A stretch of 64,000 nucleotides of DNA from assembly GCF_016745505.1 (NCBI RefSeq), contig NZ_JAERUC010000028.1, forward strand, positions 1 through 64,000. The letters are read 5' to 3'. Within the stretch, counting starts at the first letter, position 1, and every line of letters starts with the position of its first letter. Below, in pieces: positions 45,029 through 54,715 of this stretch. Below the pieces are notes generated by a model. That model did not search any database. It had not been told where the DNA came from and was given only the letters and a program-made list of their open reading frames with translations. The position numbers were made by a program, and so were the translations under genes. The stretch is from Streptomyces silvae. GTDB taxonomy: Bacteria; Actinomycetota; Actinomycetes; Streptomycetales; Streptomycetaceae.

Positions 45029-47071
45029 GTGAGACCCACGCCCAGCCGTCGTGCCACCGCGACCGGCGCTCTGATAGCCGCAACCGCCCTCCTCGCCGTC
45101 GGAATGCAGGGCGGTGCCGCAACGGCCGCCCCGGAGGGCGCGAGTGCCGCCCCCGCCGCCGCCGTGAAGGGTGCCGACCCCGGCGCGCTCCCCGCGAAGC
45201 TCAGCCCCTCCCAGCGTGCCGAACTGCTGAAGGAGGCCAACTCCACGAAGGCGGCGACCGCCAAGGAGCTCGGCCTCGGGTCCACGGAGAAGCTCGTCGT
45301 CCGCGATGTCGTCAAGGATGTCGACGGCACCACGCACACCCGCTACGAGCGCACCCTCGACGGCCTCCCGGTCCTCGGCGGCGACCTGGTCGTGGCCGAG
45401 TCGAAGTCCGGGACGACCGAGGGCGTCACCAAGGCGTCCAAGGCGACCGGCGCCCAGCTGAAGGCGGTCGGCACCACCGCGGACGTCGCGCCGGCCACCG
45501 CCGAGAAGCAGGCGCTCACCGCGGCCCGCGCCGACGGCTCGAAGAGCACCGAGGCCTCCTCGGCCCCGCGCAAGGTCGTCTGGGCGGCGAGCGGCACCCC
45601 GCAGCTCGCCTACGAGACCGTGGTCGGCGGCCTCCAGCACGACGGCACCCCGAACGAGCTGCACGTCATCACGGACGCCTCCTCGGGCGCCAAGCTCTTC
45701 GAGTGGCAGGCGATCGAGAACGGCACGGGCAACACGCAGTACAGCGGCACGGTCACGCTGGGCACCTCGGGCTCCGGCAGCTCGTACAACCTCACCGACA
45801 CCGCCCGCGGCGGCCACAAGACGTACAACCTGAACCGCGGTACGTCCGGCACCGGAACCCTGTTCTCCGGCACCGACGACGTCTGGGGCAACGGCAGCGC
45901 CTCCAACACCGAGACGGCCGCCGCCGACGCGCACTACGGTGCCGCCGAGACGTGGGACTTCTACAAGAACGTCATGGGCCGCACCGGCATCAAGGGCGAC
46001 GGCGTCGGCGCGTACTCCCGCGTCCACTACGGCAACAACTACGTCAACGCCTTCTGGTCGGACAGCTGCTTCTGCATGACGTACGGCGACGGAAGCGGCA
46101 ACCTCGCGCCGCTGACCTCCCTGGACGTCGCGGCCCACGAGATGACGCACGGCGTCACCTCGAACACCGCAGGCCTCAACTACAGCGGTGAGTCCGGCGG
46201 TCTCAACGAGGCCACCTCGGACATCTTCGCGGCGGGCGTGGAGTTCTACTCCAACACCGCCACGGATCCGGGCGACTACCTCGTCGGCGAGAAGATCGAC
46301 ATCAACGGCGACGGCACGCCGCTGCGTTACATGGACAAGCCGAGCAAGGACGGCGCGTCCAAGGACTCCTGGTACTCGGGCCTCGGCTCGGTCGACGTCC
46401 ACTACTCCTCGGGCCCGGCGAACCACTTCTTCTACCTGCTCTCCGAGGGCAGCGGCGCCAAGACCGTCAACGGCGTCTCGTACAACTCCCCGACGTCCGA
46501 CGGGCTTCCGGTGACCGGCATCGGCAGGGACAAGGCGCTGCAGATCTGGTTCAAGGCGCTCACCACGAAGTTCACCTCCACCACGAACTACGCCGCGGCC
46601 CGCACCGGCACGCTCGCCGTCGCAGGTGAGCTGTACGGCACCACGAGCGCCGAGTACACCGCGGTCGCCAACGCCTGGGCCGCCATCGCCGTGGGCTCCC
46701 GGCCCGGCGGCGGCACCGACCCGGGCGGCAAGGTCTTCCAGAACACGACCGTCAAGGCCATCGCCGACCGCAGCACCACCAACTTCCCGGTCGTCGTCAG
46801 CGGCGTCTCCGGCAACGCGCCCAGCAACCTGTCGGTCGCGGTGAACATCAGCCACACCTACCGTGGTGACCTCGTCCTCGACCTGGTCGCCCCGGACGGC
46901 ACGGCGTACCGCCTGAAGAACTCCTCGTCGAGCGACTCCGCGGACAACGTGGTGGCGACCTACACGGTCAACGCCTCCTCCGAGGTGGCCAACGGCACGT
47001 GGAACCTGAAGGTCCAGGACGTCTACTCGGGCGACACCGGCACCTTCAACAGCGTCAAGCTCACCTTCTGA
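45029..47071 (+). CDS. Secreted thermolysin-like metalloprotease (M4) with P-domain
   Basis: A 680-residue pre-pro-enzyme. The signal peptide covers residues ~1-36. Next come an FTP/PepSY-type propeptide (~50-210), the M4 catalytic domain with zinc motif HEMTH (H370, H374) and third ligand E394 in GGLNEATSD, and a C-terminal proprotein-convertase P-type beta-sandwich domain (~575-680) starting after a GGGTDPGG linker. It degrades extracellular protein. GTG 45029 follows GAAGGAG at 5 nt. The open frame nine codons further upstream includes the ribosome site itself, so it is rejected. Confidence 0.95.
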   Translation: MRPTPSRRATATGALIAATALLAVGMQGGAATAAPEGASAAPAAAVKGADPGALPAKLSPSQRAELLKEANSTKAATAKELGLGSTEKLVVRDVVKDVDGTTHTRYERTLDGLPVLGGDLVVAESKSGTTEGVTKASKATGAQLKAVGTTADVAPATAEKQALTAARADGSKSTEASSAPRKVVWAASGTPQLAYETVVGGLQHDGTPNELHVITDASSGAKLFEWQAIENGTGNTQYSGTVTLGTSGSGSSYNLTDTARGGHKTYNLNRGTSGTGTLFSGTDDVWGNGSASNTETAAADAHYGAAETWDFYKNVMGRTGIKGDGVGAYSRVHYGNNYVNAFWSDSCFCMTYGDGSGNLAPLTSLDVAAHEMTHGVTSNTAGLNYSGESGGLNEATSDIFAAGVEFYSNTATDPGDYLVGEKIDINGDGTPLRYMDKPSKDGASKDSWYSGLGSVDVHYSSGPANHFFYLLSEGSGAKTVNGVSYNSPTSDGLPVTGIGRDKALQIWFKALTTKFTSTTNYAAARTGTLAVAGELYGTTSAEYTAVANAWAAIAVGSRPGGGTDPGGKVFQNTTVKAIADRSTTNFPVVVSGVSGNAPSNLSVAVNISHTYRGDLVLDLVAPDGTAYRLKNSSSSDSADNVVATYTVNASSEVANGTWNLKVQDVYSGDTGTFNSVKLTF

Positions 47072-47111
47072 GCACCGCCCGACGACGCTGAACGGGCATC
47101 ACAGGACGATC

Positions 47112-47149
47112 GGGAAGGCCCCGGGGAGCACGCTCCCCGGGGCCTTCCC
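47112..47149. terminator. Bidirectional terminator after the protease gene
   Basis: A 16-bp perfect stem (47112-47127 with 47134-47149) and GCACGC loop between the convergent protease and phosphatase genes. Confidence 0.9.
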
Positions 47150-47154
47150 CCGTG

Positions 47155-48966
47155 TCAGTGGGCGGAGTTCGCGCCCCGGCCGGGTATGTTCTGCTCCGCC
47201 CAGACGATCTTGCCGGCCGCCGTACGGCACGAACCCCAGCTGCGGCACAGCAGGTTGATGAGCTGGAGCCCCCGGCCGCCCTTGTCGCTGAGGTCGGCGT
47301 GCTGGATCTGCGGCAGGTCCGGCCCGGTGTCGGCCAGCTCCACCTGGAGCCGTTCGTCGCACAGCAGCCGGAGCCGGCCGGGGCCGCCGCCGTAGCGCAG
47401 GGCGTTGCCGACCAGTTCGCTGACCACCAGCTCGGTCACATCGGCGAGTTCGGTCAGGTCCCACCGCGCCAGCTGCTCGGTGACCAGCTTGCGGGCCACG
47501 GAGGCCGGGTTGCCGTCCGTGGGCAGGTCCCACTCCCGCAACCGCACGTCGGGGCCGAGCTCGTGGCCGCCCGCGACGAGCAGCACCGCCTCGTCGAACC
47601 GGCCGTCGTCCTGCCGCGGCGAGGTGAGCGGTCCCCCTGCGTCGAGCTGCTCGGGCGTCATCGCGGCCACGGACGCGCGCAGCCCCTCCAGCTGTACGTC
47701 GACGTCGTCGGTGCGCGTCTTGATCAGGCCGTCGGTGTAGAAGACGAGCCGGCCGCCGACCGGTCCGCGCAGCCTCAGCGGGTCGTACGGGATGACCCCG
47801 GCGCCCAGCGGCGCTCCGACCGGCACGTCCGGGTAGGCGGCGGTCCCGTCCGCCTCCACCAGCAGCGGCGGCGGATGGCCCGCGCTGGCGATCGTGTAGC
47901 TGGAGTCCGCCGGGTCGTAGACCGCGCACAGACAGGTGGCGACCTGGTCGTCCTCAAGGTCGCGGGTGGCCAGGTCGAGCCGGGCGAGCAGCCGGTCGGG
48001 GGCGATGTCCAGCATCATCAGCGTACGGGCGACGGCCCGCAGCCTGCCCATCGTGGCGGCGGCGGGCAGACCGTGCCCGGTGACGTCGCCGACGACCAGC
48101 GCCGTACGCCCGCTGGGCAGCGCCACCACGTCGTACCAGTCGCCGCCCACCCCCTGCGCGTCGACGGCCGGGGCGTAGTGGGCGTGGACCCGCAGGCCCG
48201 GGGTGTGCGGTGTGGCGCGCGGGAGCAGGGAGCGCTGGAGCGAGACGACATGCTCGCGCTCACGTCCGTAGAGCCGGGCGTTGTCCATGAACACAGCGGC
48301 CATGGACGCGAGTTGGCTCGCCAGGTCCAGGTCGGCACGGCTGAAGGGCGGGCTGTCGCCGGCGCGTACGAAGTCGGCGGAGCCCAGCAGGACCCCGCGG
48401 GCGGTCAGGGGCACGGCCATGTAGCTGTGGACGCCCTGCCGGCGCATCGCCTCCGCCGCGCTCGGGGTCGGCGCGACGCGGTCGTAGTCCTCCGGGGTCA
48501 TCCGGCTGACCAGGACGGGCCGGCCGTTGCGGAGGCACTCGGTGGTCAGCAGGGTCTCGCGGCGCTCCCGGCGGTCCACCACCTCGCCGACCGGGGCGGG
48601 TTCGAGTTCGTCCAGCGCGTCGATGGCCCGCACCGCCATGGCCCGGGTGACGGGCACCGCGGCGCCGGTGACCCGCTCCCCCTCCTCGCCGCGCAGCACG
48701 GACTCCAGCAGATCCACGGCGGCGGCGTCGGCCAGCCGCGGGACGCTGAACGCGGCCAGCTCCTCGGCCGTCCGCTCCAGATCGAGCGTCGTGCCGATCC
48801 GGGTGCTCGCCGCGTTGAGCCAGCGCATCCGGGCCGCGGTGGTGAAGCGGTCGCCGCGCGGCGGTCCGGCGGGTTCCGGCCGGCGGATGTGCAGCTGCCG
48901 GGAGGTGCCGGCCTGCGCGGCCAGCCGACGGGTCAGGCGTCTCGCTCGGCCTCGGCCGCCGTTCAC
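47155..48966 (-). CDS. GAF-SpoIIE (PP2C) phosphatase fused to an anti-sigma-type ATPase domain
   Basis: About 603 residues in three parts. A GAF-like sensor (~50-240, MTPEDYDRVAPTPSAAEAMRR region) is followed by a SpoIIE/RsbU-type PP2C phosphatase (~255-455, metal motifs VGGDWYDV, VVGDVTGHG and FYTDGL), then a C-terminal RsbW-type HATPase (~480-590, ELVVSELVGNALRYGG and GGRGLQLINLL). One chain therefore carries a phosphatase and a kinase of the partner-switching type. GTG 48966 has GGAGG 8 nt upstream and is preferred to ATG 49047, which lacks a ribosome site. Confidence 0.92.
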   Translation of the reverse strand: MNGGRGRARRLTRRLAAQAGTSRQLHIRRPEPAGPPRGDRFTTAARMRWLNAASTRIGTTLDLERTAEELAAFSVPRLADAAAVDLLESVLRGEEGERVTGAAVPVTRAMAVRAIDALDELEPAPVGEVVDRRERRETLLTTECLRNGRPVLVSRMTPEDYDRVAPTPSAAEAMRRQGVHSYMAVPLTARGVLLGSADFVRAGDSPPFSRADLDLASQLASMAAVFMDNARLYGREREHVVSLQRSLLPRATPHTPGLRVHAHYAPAVDAQGVGGDWYDVVALPSGRTALVVGDVTGHGLPAAATMGRLRAVARTLMMLDIAPDRLLARLDLATRDLEDDQVATCLCAVYDPADSSYTIASAGHPPPLLVEADGTAAYPDVPVGAPLGAGVIPYDPLRLRGPVGGRLVFYTDGLIKTRTDDVDVQLEGLRASVAAMTPEQLDAGGPLTSPRQDDGRFDEAVLLVAGGHELGPDVRLREWDLPTDGNPASVARKLVTEQLARWDLTELADVTELVVSELVGNALRYGGGPGRLRLLCDERLQVELADTGPDLPQIQHADLSDKGGRGLQLINLLCRSWGSCRTAAGKIVWAEQNIPGRGANSAH

Positions 48967-49086
48967 CGTGCTGACCTCCACTCGCGCCCGGGGGGACGCC
49001 TCGCTGTCATACCGGCGGGCGCGGGGCCGCACCGGCAGGGCTGTCATGTTAGCGAGATCACGGCGAAATCACCCCTGCCGGTACCC

Positions 49087-49152
49087 GGCGGACCCGGGCG
49101 GGCACGGAGGCGGACCCCGGCGGGCGGGAGAGGCGGACCCGGGCGGGCACGG
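49087..49152. repeat. GC-rich tandem repeat, 21-23 bp units
   Basis: Identical 21-bp units at 49087-49107 and 49132-49152 flank a degenerate middle unit (49109-49130). It lies in the leader region of the GAF/SpoIIE gene, downstream of the glgP terminator. Confidence 0.65.
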
Positions 49153-49155
49153 GGA

Positions 49156-49186
49156 AGGGCCCGGCGCGAAGTGCGCGCCGGGCCCT
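49156..49186 (-). terminator. Terminator of glgP
   Basis: A 13-bp perfect stem AGGGCCCGGCGCG (49156-49168) with its complement (49174-49186) and an AAGTG loop, 16 bp beyond the glgP stop on the minus strand. Confidence 0.85.
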
Positions 49187-49202
49187 CCGGGAGCGTGCGG
49201 GG

Positions 49203-51878
49203 TCAGCGCAGGAGCACCCCGCCGCCGTCCCCCGTGGCCGCGTTCGGCACGGCCACCAGGCCCAGCTCCGCGCCCGAGGCGAGCAGCCGGTGCGCGGGCA
49301 GGACCCGCACGGTGTAGCCGTAGGGGCCCGTACGGTCGAGGGCGAGCGGGCCCTCGTACAGCCAGCGGTCCTCCAGGTCGTGACCGCCCGCCGGCTTCAG
49401 CGGGAAGGTCTGGGCCTCCGCGATCGCGTCGCCCGAGTCGACGCGCCCGGCGACCACCTGCACCTCCACGTCCTCCGGGTCGAGACCGCCCAGCGCGATC
49501 CGGACCCGCAGCGCCAGGGTGGACCCCAGCTCGGCGGAGCCGCCGACCACCGTGTCGGCGGAGGCCTCCACATGGTCGACCGCCACCTGCGGCCAGGCCG
49601 CGCGGACCTTGGCCTTCCAGGCGGCCAGCTCACCGGCGGCCTTCGGCTCCAGTGCCCGGCGGGACCGCGCCGCGGGGGCGTAGAGCCTCTCGACGTACTC
49701 CCGCACCATGCGGCCCGCGAGCACCTTGGGCCCCAGGGTGATCAGGGTGCGGCGGACCATCTCGATCCACCGCTCGGGCAGGTCCTCCGCGTTGCGGTCG
49801 TAGAAGCGGGGGGCGACCCGGTCCTCGATCAGCTCGTAGAGGGCGTTGGCCTCCAGCTCGTCGCGCCGCTCCTCGTCGGTGGCGGAGCCGTCGGCGGTGG
49901 GGATCGCCCAGCCGAAGTCGGGCTCGTACCACTCGTCCCACCAGCCGTCGCGCACCGAGAGGTTGAGGCAGCCGTTGAGCGCCGCCTTCATCCCGCTGGT
50001 GCCGCAGGCCTCCAGGGGGCGCAGCGGGTTGTTGAGCCAGACGTCGCAGCCCGGGTAGAGCTTCTGCGCCATCCCCATGCCGTAGTCGGGCAGGAAGACG
50101 ATGCGGTGGCGCACCAGCGGGTCGTCCGAGAACCGCACCAGCTCCTGGACCAGCCGCTTGCCGCCGTCGTCGGCGGGGTGGGCCTTGCCGGCGACGACGA
50201 TCTGGATCGGGTGGGTCGGGTGGAGCAGCAGCTCACGGAGCCGGTCACGGTCGTGCAGCATCAGCGTGAGGCGCTTGTACGAGGGCACCCGGCGGGCGAA
50301 GCCGATGGTGAGCACGTCCGGGTCGAGGACGCCGTCGATCCAGCCCAGTTCGGCGGTGCCGGCGCCGCGCCTGCGCCAGGAGGCGTAGAGCCGCTTGCGC
50401 ACCTCGGTGACGAGCTGCTCGCGCAGCCCGCGGCGCAGGTCCCAGATCTCCCGGTCGGCGACGGCGGTCACGGCGTCCCAGCGTCTGGGGGTGCCGGCCG
50501 CGCCGTCGGCGCCGGTCTGCCGGCCGACCTCGGCCCCGGCGAGGGCGTTCTCCGTGCGTTCGGAGCCGAACGTGCCGGCGCCGAGCCGCAGGACCTCGGG
50601 TGCGACCCAGGTCGGGGCGTGCACCCCGTTGGTCACCGAGGTGATCGGCACCTCGGAAGGGTCGAATCCCGGCCACAGCCCGGAGAACATCTCCCGGCTG
50701 ACGGCGCCGTGCAGCGTGGAGACCCCGTTGGCGCGCTGGGCGAGCCGCAGCCCCATGACCGCCATGTTGAAGAGGTCGGGCTCACCGCCCGGGTACGTCT
50801 CCATCCCGAGCCGCAGGATCCGCTCCACGCCGACGCCGGGCAGCTCGCCGTCGTCACCGAAATGGCGGGCGACGAGCTGGCGTTCGAAGCGGTCTATCCC
50901 GGCGGGCACCGGGGTGTGCGTGGTGAAGACCGTGCCGGCCCGCACGACCTCCAGGGCCGCGTCGAAGTCCAGGCCGGTCTCGGAGAGCTCCCTGATCCGC
51001 TCCAGGCCGAGGAACCCGGCGTGCCCCTCGTTGGTGTGGAACACCTCGGGTGCCGCGTGTCCGGTCAGCCGGCAGTAGGTGCGAACGGCACGTACGCCGC
51101 CGATGCCGAGCAGCATCTCCTGGAGCAGCCGGTGGTCGCTGCCGCCGCCGTAGAGCCGGTCGGTGACGTCGCGTTCGCCCGGCGCGTTCTCCTCGACGTC
51201 GGAGTCGAGGAGCAGCAGGGGGACGCGCCCGACCTGGGCCTGCCAGACGGAGGCGTACAGCGAGCGGCCGCCGGGCAGCGCGAGCACCACCCGGCTGGGG
51301 GTGCCGTCGGCCTCCCGCAGGAGGGTGAGCGGCAGCTCGTTGGGGTCGAGGACGGGGTAGTGCTCCTGCTGCCAGCCGTCCCGGGACAGGCTCTGGCGGA
51401 AGTAGCCGTGGCGATAGAGCAGGCCGACCCCGATGAGCGGTACGCCGAGGTCGCTGGCGGCCTTCAGATGGTCGCCGGCCAGGATACCGAGCCCGCCCGA
51501 GTACTGGGGCAGGGCGGCGGTGACCCCGAATTCCGGGGAGAAGTAGGCGATGGCCGCGGGGAGCTCCGCGCCCTGGGAGAGCTGGTTCTGATACCACCTC
51601 GGGCCGCCGAGGTACTCCCGGAGATCCTCGGACACCTCGGTGAGCCGGCGCAGGAACGGCTGGTCCCCGGCCAGCTCGGCGAGGCGCGTCGCGGAGACGG
51701 CGCCGAGCAGCCGCACGGGGTCGGCGTCCGCGGGCCGCCAGCCCTCCGGGTCGGCCGCCTGGAAGAGCTCTCGGGTCTCGGTGTGCCAGGACCAGCGCAG
51801 GTTGCGGGCGAGGTCGCTGAGCGGTCGCAGGGGTTCGGGGAGGACGGGACGCACGGTGAATCGACGAATGGCCTTCAC
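49203..51878 (-). CDS. glgP: Alpha-glucan (glycogen) phosphorylase
   Basis: An 891-residue GT35 phosphorylase of the short bacterial type that releases glucose 1-phosphate from alpha-1,4-glucan. The PLP-binding motif EACGTSGMKAALNG (Lys near residue 631) and the N-terminal YFSPEFGV and YSGGLGILAGDHLKAASDLG blocks are clear. An N-terminal DUF3417-type segment (RNLRWSWHTETRELF) is present. GTG 51878 (MKAIRRFTV) is preferred because AAGG lies 8 nt upstream. GTG 51887 is an in-frame alternative. It is divergent from the glgE operon across a 590-bp control region. Confidence 0.96.
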   Translation of the reverse strand: MKAIRRFTVRPVLPEPLRPLSDLARNLRWSWHTETRELFQAADPEGWRPADADPVRLLGAVSATRLAELAGDQPFLRRLTEVSEDLREYLGGPRWYQNQLSQGAELPAAIAYFSPEFGVTAALPQYSGGLGILAGDHLKAASDLGVPLIGVGLLYRHGYFRQSLSRDGWQQEHYPVLDPNELPLTLLREADGTPSRVVLALPGGRSLYASVWQAQVGRVPLLLLDSDVEENAPGERDVTDRLYGGGSDHRLLQEMLLGIGGVRAVRTYCRLTGHAAPEVFHTNEGHAGFLGLERIRELSETGLDFDAALEVVRAGTVFTTHTPVPAGIDRFERQLVARHFGDDGELPGVGVERILRLGMETYPGGEPDLFNMAVMGLRLAQRANGVSTLHGAVSREMFSGLWPGFDPSEVPITSVTNGVHAPTWVAPEVLRLGAGTFGSERTENALAGAEVGRQTGADGAAGTPRRWDAVTAVADREIWDLRRGLREQLVTEVRKRLYASWRRRGAGTAELGWIDGVLDPDVLTIGFARRVPSYKRLTLMLHDRDRLRELLLHPTHPIQIVVAGKAHPADDGGKRLVQELVRFSDDPLVRHRIVFLPDYGMGMAQKLYPGCDVWLNNPLRPLEACGTSGMKAALNGCLNLSVRDGWWDEWYEPDFGWAIPTADGSATDEERRDELEANALYELIEDRVAPRFYDRNAEDLPERWIEMVRRTLITLGPKVLAGRMVREYVERLYAPAARSRRALEPKAAGELAAWKAKVRAAWPQVAVDHVEASADTVVGGSAELGSTLALRVRIALGGLDPEDVEVQVVAGRVDSGDAIAEAQTFPLKPAGGHDLEDRWLYEGPLALDRTGPYGYTVRVLPAHRLLASGAELGLVAVPNAATGDGGGVLLR

Positions 51879-52465
51879 GTATCCCACCTTTACAGGGGAC
51901 GTACGGATCCGAGGGGACGCACGACGGTGGGCGCCCTCTCCGTCACCCTCGACGGTAGCGGTGCGCGGTGTCGCGCAACCACGGCGCGCGACCGGCTCAG
52001 TGGGTCCGCTCCGGCGCCCTCCGGCCGCCCCTGTCCCGGGCGCTGCACCGTGCGCGCCCTCCCTCCACCGGCTCCTGGGCCACCCCTGTCACCGGGGTCC
52101 CGCGGGCATCGGAGACCCCTCACGCCCCATGGGCCAGATGCGCCAGTTACGTACCCTTCTGTCACGGGCGATATGGCTGATTTCCCCTCCTCACGCGGAC
52201 TTGTGGCACCCCGCACCTCAGGGAAGGCTGCGGAGGTGCCCACTCGTCGGCCGGGGGACCGGCGTGCGGCCCACAGCGCGTGCTCCGGTTGCACCCAGGA
52301 GTTAACACACCACCGGGTTGGCCGCCCGAAAACGGTGGGAAGGCTCCCCCGGTAAGCCCGGCGACACCCCCGCGCTGCACATCCCAGGTGCCCCCGGTCG
52401 GAGCAGGATTCCCCCGCGCACCTGCCATTCGAGTGCCATTCGAGTGAACGCGGACAGGAGCGGCC
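51879..52465. other. Gene-free divergent region between glgP and glgE
   Basis: About 590 bp separate the two divergent starts. Short open frames here have no gene-like features. I see no riboswitch I can name and no clear promoter pair. The clearest structure is an 11-bp tandem repeat at 52423-52444. Confidence 0.6.
52423..52444 (+). repeat. Perfect 11-bp tandem repeat in the glgE leader
   Basis: TGCCATTCGAG occurs twice without a gap, ending 21 bp before the glgE start. One-helical-turn spacing would suit a regulator that binds direct repeats. It could equally be recent slippage. Confidence 0.55.
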
Positions 52466-54715
52466 ATGCCCACAGCCCGCCAGCCGACAACCGAGCAGCT
52501 ACAAAGGACGCAACCCCACCATCGCGGCGCGCGCGGTCAGCCCTTCACGCCCACGTCGCGCGCCGTGCATGCCGAGCTCCGACCCCCAGGTGATTCCATG
52601 ATCGGTCGCATTCCCGTCCTGGACGTCCGTCCGCTCGTCGACTGCGGCAGACGGCCCGCCAAAGCCGTCGCGGGCGAGACCTTCGAGGTCAGCGCCACCG
52701 TGTTCCGCGAGGGCCATGACGCCGTGGCCGCCAACGTCGTCCTGTGTGACCCGAGCGGACGGCCCGGCCCCTGGACGCCGATGCGCGAGCTCGCCCCGGG
52801 CACGGACCGGTGGGGCGCCCACGTCACCCCCGGGTCGGAGGGGCACTGGACGTACACCGTCGAGGCGTGGAGCGACCCGGTCACCACCTGGCGCCACAAC
52901 GCGGGCATCAAGATCCCGGCAGGCATCGACATCGCACTGGTCTTCGAGGAGGGCGCCGAGCTGTACGCCCGCGCCGCCGAGGGCGTACCCAAGAAGGACG
53001 GGCGCGAGGCGGTGCTGGCAGCCGTCGACGCGCTGCGCGACACGAGCCGCCCCGCCGGGTCCCGGCTCGCTGCGGCGCTGACCGCCGAGGTGGACGAGGC
53101 GCTCGGCCGCCACCCCCTGCGCGAACTGGTCACCGCGTCCCGTCCGCTGCCGCTGACCGTCGAGCGCCCGCGCGCCCTCTACGGCTCCTGGTACGAGATG
53201 TTCCCGCGCTCCGAGGGCGCGCGCCTGGAGCAGGTGGAGCCCCCGAAGCCCGCCCGGAAGCGGGCGGCGAAGACCGCGAAGACCGCCGCCCCCAAGCCCG
53301 ACAAGGTCACGGCCGCCCGGAAGAAGGCCCCGGCGGCGGTCACCGCTGAGCTCCCGTCGCCCGCGCCCCGGATGATCAGCGGCACCTTCCGGACCGCCGC
53401 CGAGCGGCTTCCCGCCGTCGCGGCGATGGGGTTCGACGTCGTCTACCTCCCGCCGGTCCACCCCATCGGCACCACCCACCGCAAGGGCCCGAACAACAGC
53501 CTCACCCCCGGTGCCGACGACCCGGGTGTGCCCTGGGCGATCGGTTCGGCCGAGGGCGGCCACGACGCCGTCCACCCCGACCTCGGCACCATCGAGGACT
53601 TCGACCACTTCGTCGCGACGGCCCGCACCCTGCGGATGGAGATCGCGCTGGACTTCGCGCTCCAGTGCTCCCCGGACCACCCGTGGGTGACGGAGCATCC
53701 GGAGTGGTTCCACCACCGTCCCGACGGGTCCATCGCGTACGCCGAGAACCCGCCCAAGAAGTACCAGGACATCTATCCGATCGCGTTCGACGCGGACCTG
53801 CCCGGGATCGTCAGGGAGACGGTGCGCATCCTGCGGTTCTGGATGGAGCACGGCGTACGGATCTTCCGCGTCGACAACCCGCACACCAAGCCGGTGGTCT
53901 TCTGGGAGAAGGTGATCGCCGACATCAACCGCACCGACCCGGACGTGATCTTCCTGGCGGAGGCCTTCACCCGGCCCGCGATGATGCGCACGCTGGCCTC
54001 GGTCGGCTTCCAGCAGTCCTACACGTACTTCACCTGGCGTAACACGAAGCAGGAACTCACCGAGTACGTCACGGAGCTTTCGGGCGAGAGTTCCTCGTAC
54101 ATGCGGCCCAACTTCTTCGTGAACACGCCCGACATTCTTCCCGGTTACCTCCAGGAGGGCGGCCGCCCCGCCTTCGAGACCCGGGCCGTGCTGGCCGCGA
54201 CGCTGTCCCCCTCCTGGGGCGTGTACGCGGGCTTCGAGCTGTACGAGAACACCCCGGTGCGTCCCGGGAGCGAGGAGTACCAGAACTCCGAGAAGTACCA
54301 ACTCAGGCCCAGGGACTGGGAGTCGGCGGAACGTGAGGGCCGCTCGCTCGCACCCCTGATCACCTCCCTCAACCGGATCAGGCGTCGCCATCCGGCGCTC
54401 CAGCAACTGCGCGACGTCCACTTCCACTCGGTCGACAACGAAGCGCTGATCGCCTACAGCAAGCGCTCGGGTTCGGACATCGTTCTGGTGGTCGTCAACC
54501 TCGACCCTCACCACACCCAGGAGGCCACGGTCTCGTTGGACATGCCGCGTCTCGGCCTCGACTGGCACGAGAGCGTGCCGGTGCGCGACGAGCTCACCGG
54601 CGACACCTATCACTGGGGCAGGGCCTTCTATGTGCGTCTGGAGCCGGGTGTGACACCCGCGCACATCACGGTCCTGCGACCGTCCCCGCCGACCGGAGGG
54701 TCACCCACACCATGA
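52466..54715 (+). CDS. glgE: Alpha-1,4-glucan:maltose-1-phosphate maltosyltransferase GlgE
   Basis: A GH13_3 enzyme of 749 residues that transfers maltosyl units from maltose 1-phosphate to alpha-glucan. The nucleophile is D470 (RIFRVDNPH) and the acid/base E499 (FLAEAF). Other landmarks are [15 protein letters not shown] and [11 protein letters not shown]. It is longer than Streptomyces coelicolor GlgE1 as I recall it (about 675). The excess is an insertion at residues ~252-305, rich in Lys, Ala and Pro ([15 protein letters not shown]), plus an N-terminal tail of about 45 residues. ATG 52466 has AGGAG 5 nt upstream. ATG 52598 is the alternative. First gene of the operon glgE/treS/pep2/glgB. 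Confidence 0.97.
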   Translation: MPTARQPTTEQLQRTQPHHRGARGQPFTPTSRAVHAELRPPGDSMIGRIPVLDVRPLVDCGRRPAKAVAGETFEVSATVFREGHDAVAANVVLCDPSGRPGPWTPMRELAPGTDRWGAHVTPGSEGHWTYTVEAWSDPVTTWRHNAGIKIPAGIDIALVFEEGAELYARAAEGVPKKDGREAVLAAVDALRDTSRPAGSRLAAALTAEVDEALGRHPLRELVTASRPLPLTVERPRALYGSWYEMFPRSEGARLEQVEPPKPARKRAAKTAKTAAPKPDKVTAARKKAPAAVTAELPSPAPRMISGTFRTAAERLPAVAAMGFDVVYLPPVHPIGTTHRKGPNNSLTPGADDPGVPWAIGSAEGGHDAVHPDLGTIEDFDHFVATARTLRMEIALDFALQCSPDHPWVTEHPEWFHHRPDGSIAYAENPPKKYQDIYPIAFDADLPGIVRETVRILRFWMEHGVRIFRVDNPHTKPVVFWEKVIADINRTDPDVIFLAEAFTRPAMMRTLASVGFQQSYTYFTWRNTKQELTEYVTELSGESSSYMRPNFFVNTPDILPGYLQEGGRPAFETRAVLAATLSPSWGVYAGFELYENTPVRPGSEEYQNSEKYQLRPRDWESAEREGRSLAPLITSLNRIRRRHPALQQLRDVHFHSVDNEALIAYSKRSGSDIVLVVVNLDPHHTQEATVSLDMPRLGLDWHESVPVRDELTGDTYHWGRAFYVRLEPGVTPAHITVLRPSPPTGGSPTP

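Noticed and set aside
51890..52294. Small open frames in the glgP-glgE gap
   Set aside because: No ribosome sites or domain features, and composition matches non-coding GC-rich DNA. Treated as a control region.
52300..52465. Riboswitch in the glgE leader
   Set aside because: The leader is long and structured, but I could not match conserved cores of the c-di-AMP, cobalamin or other classes.
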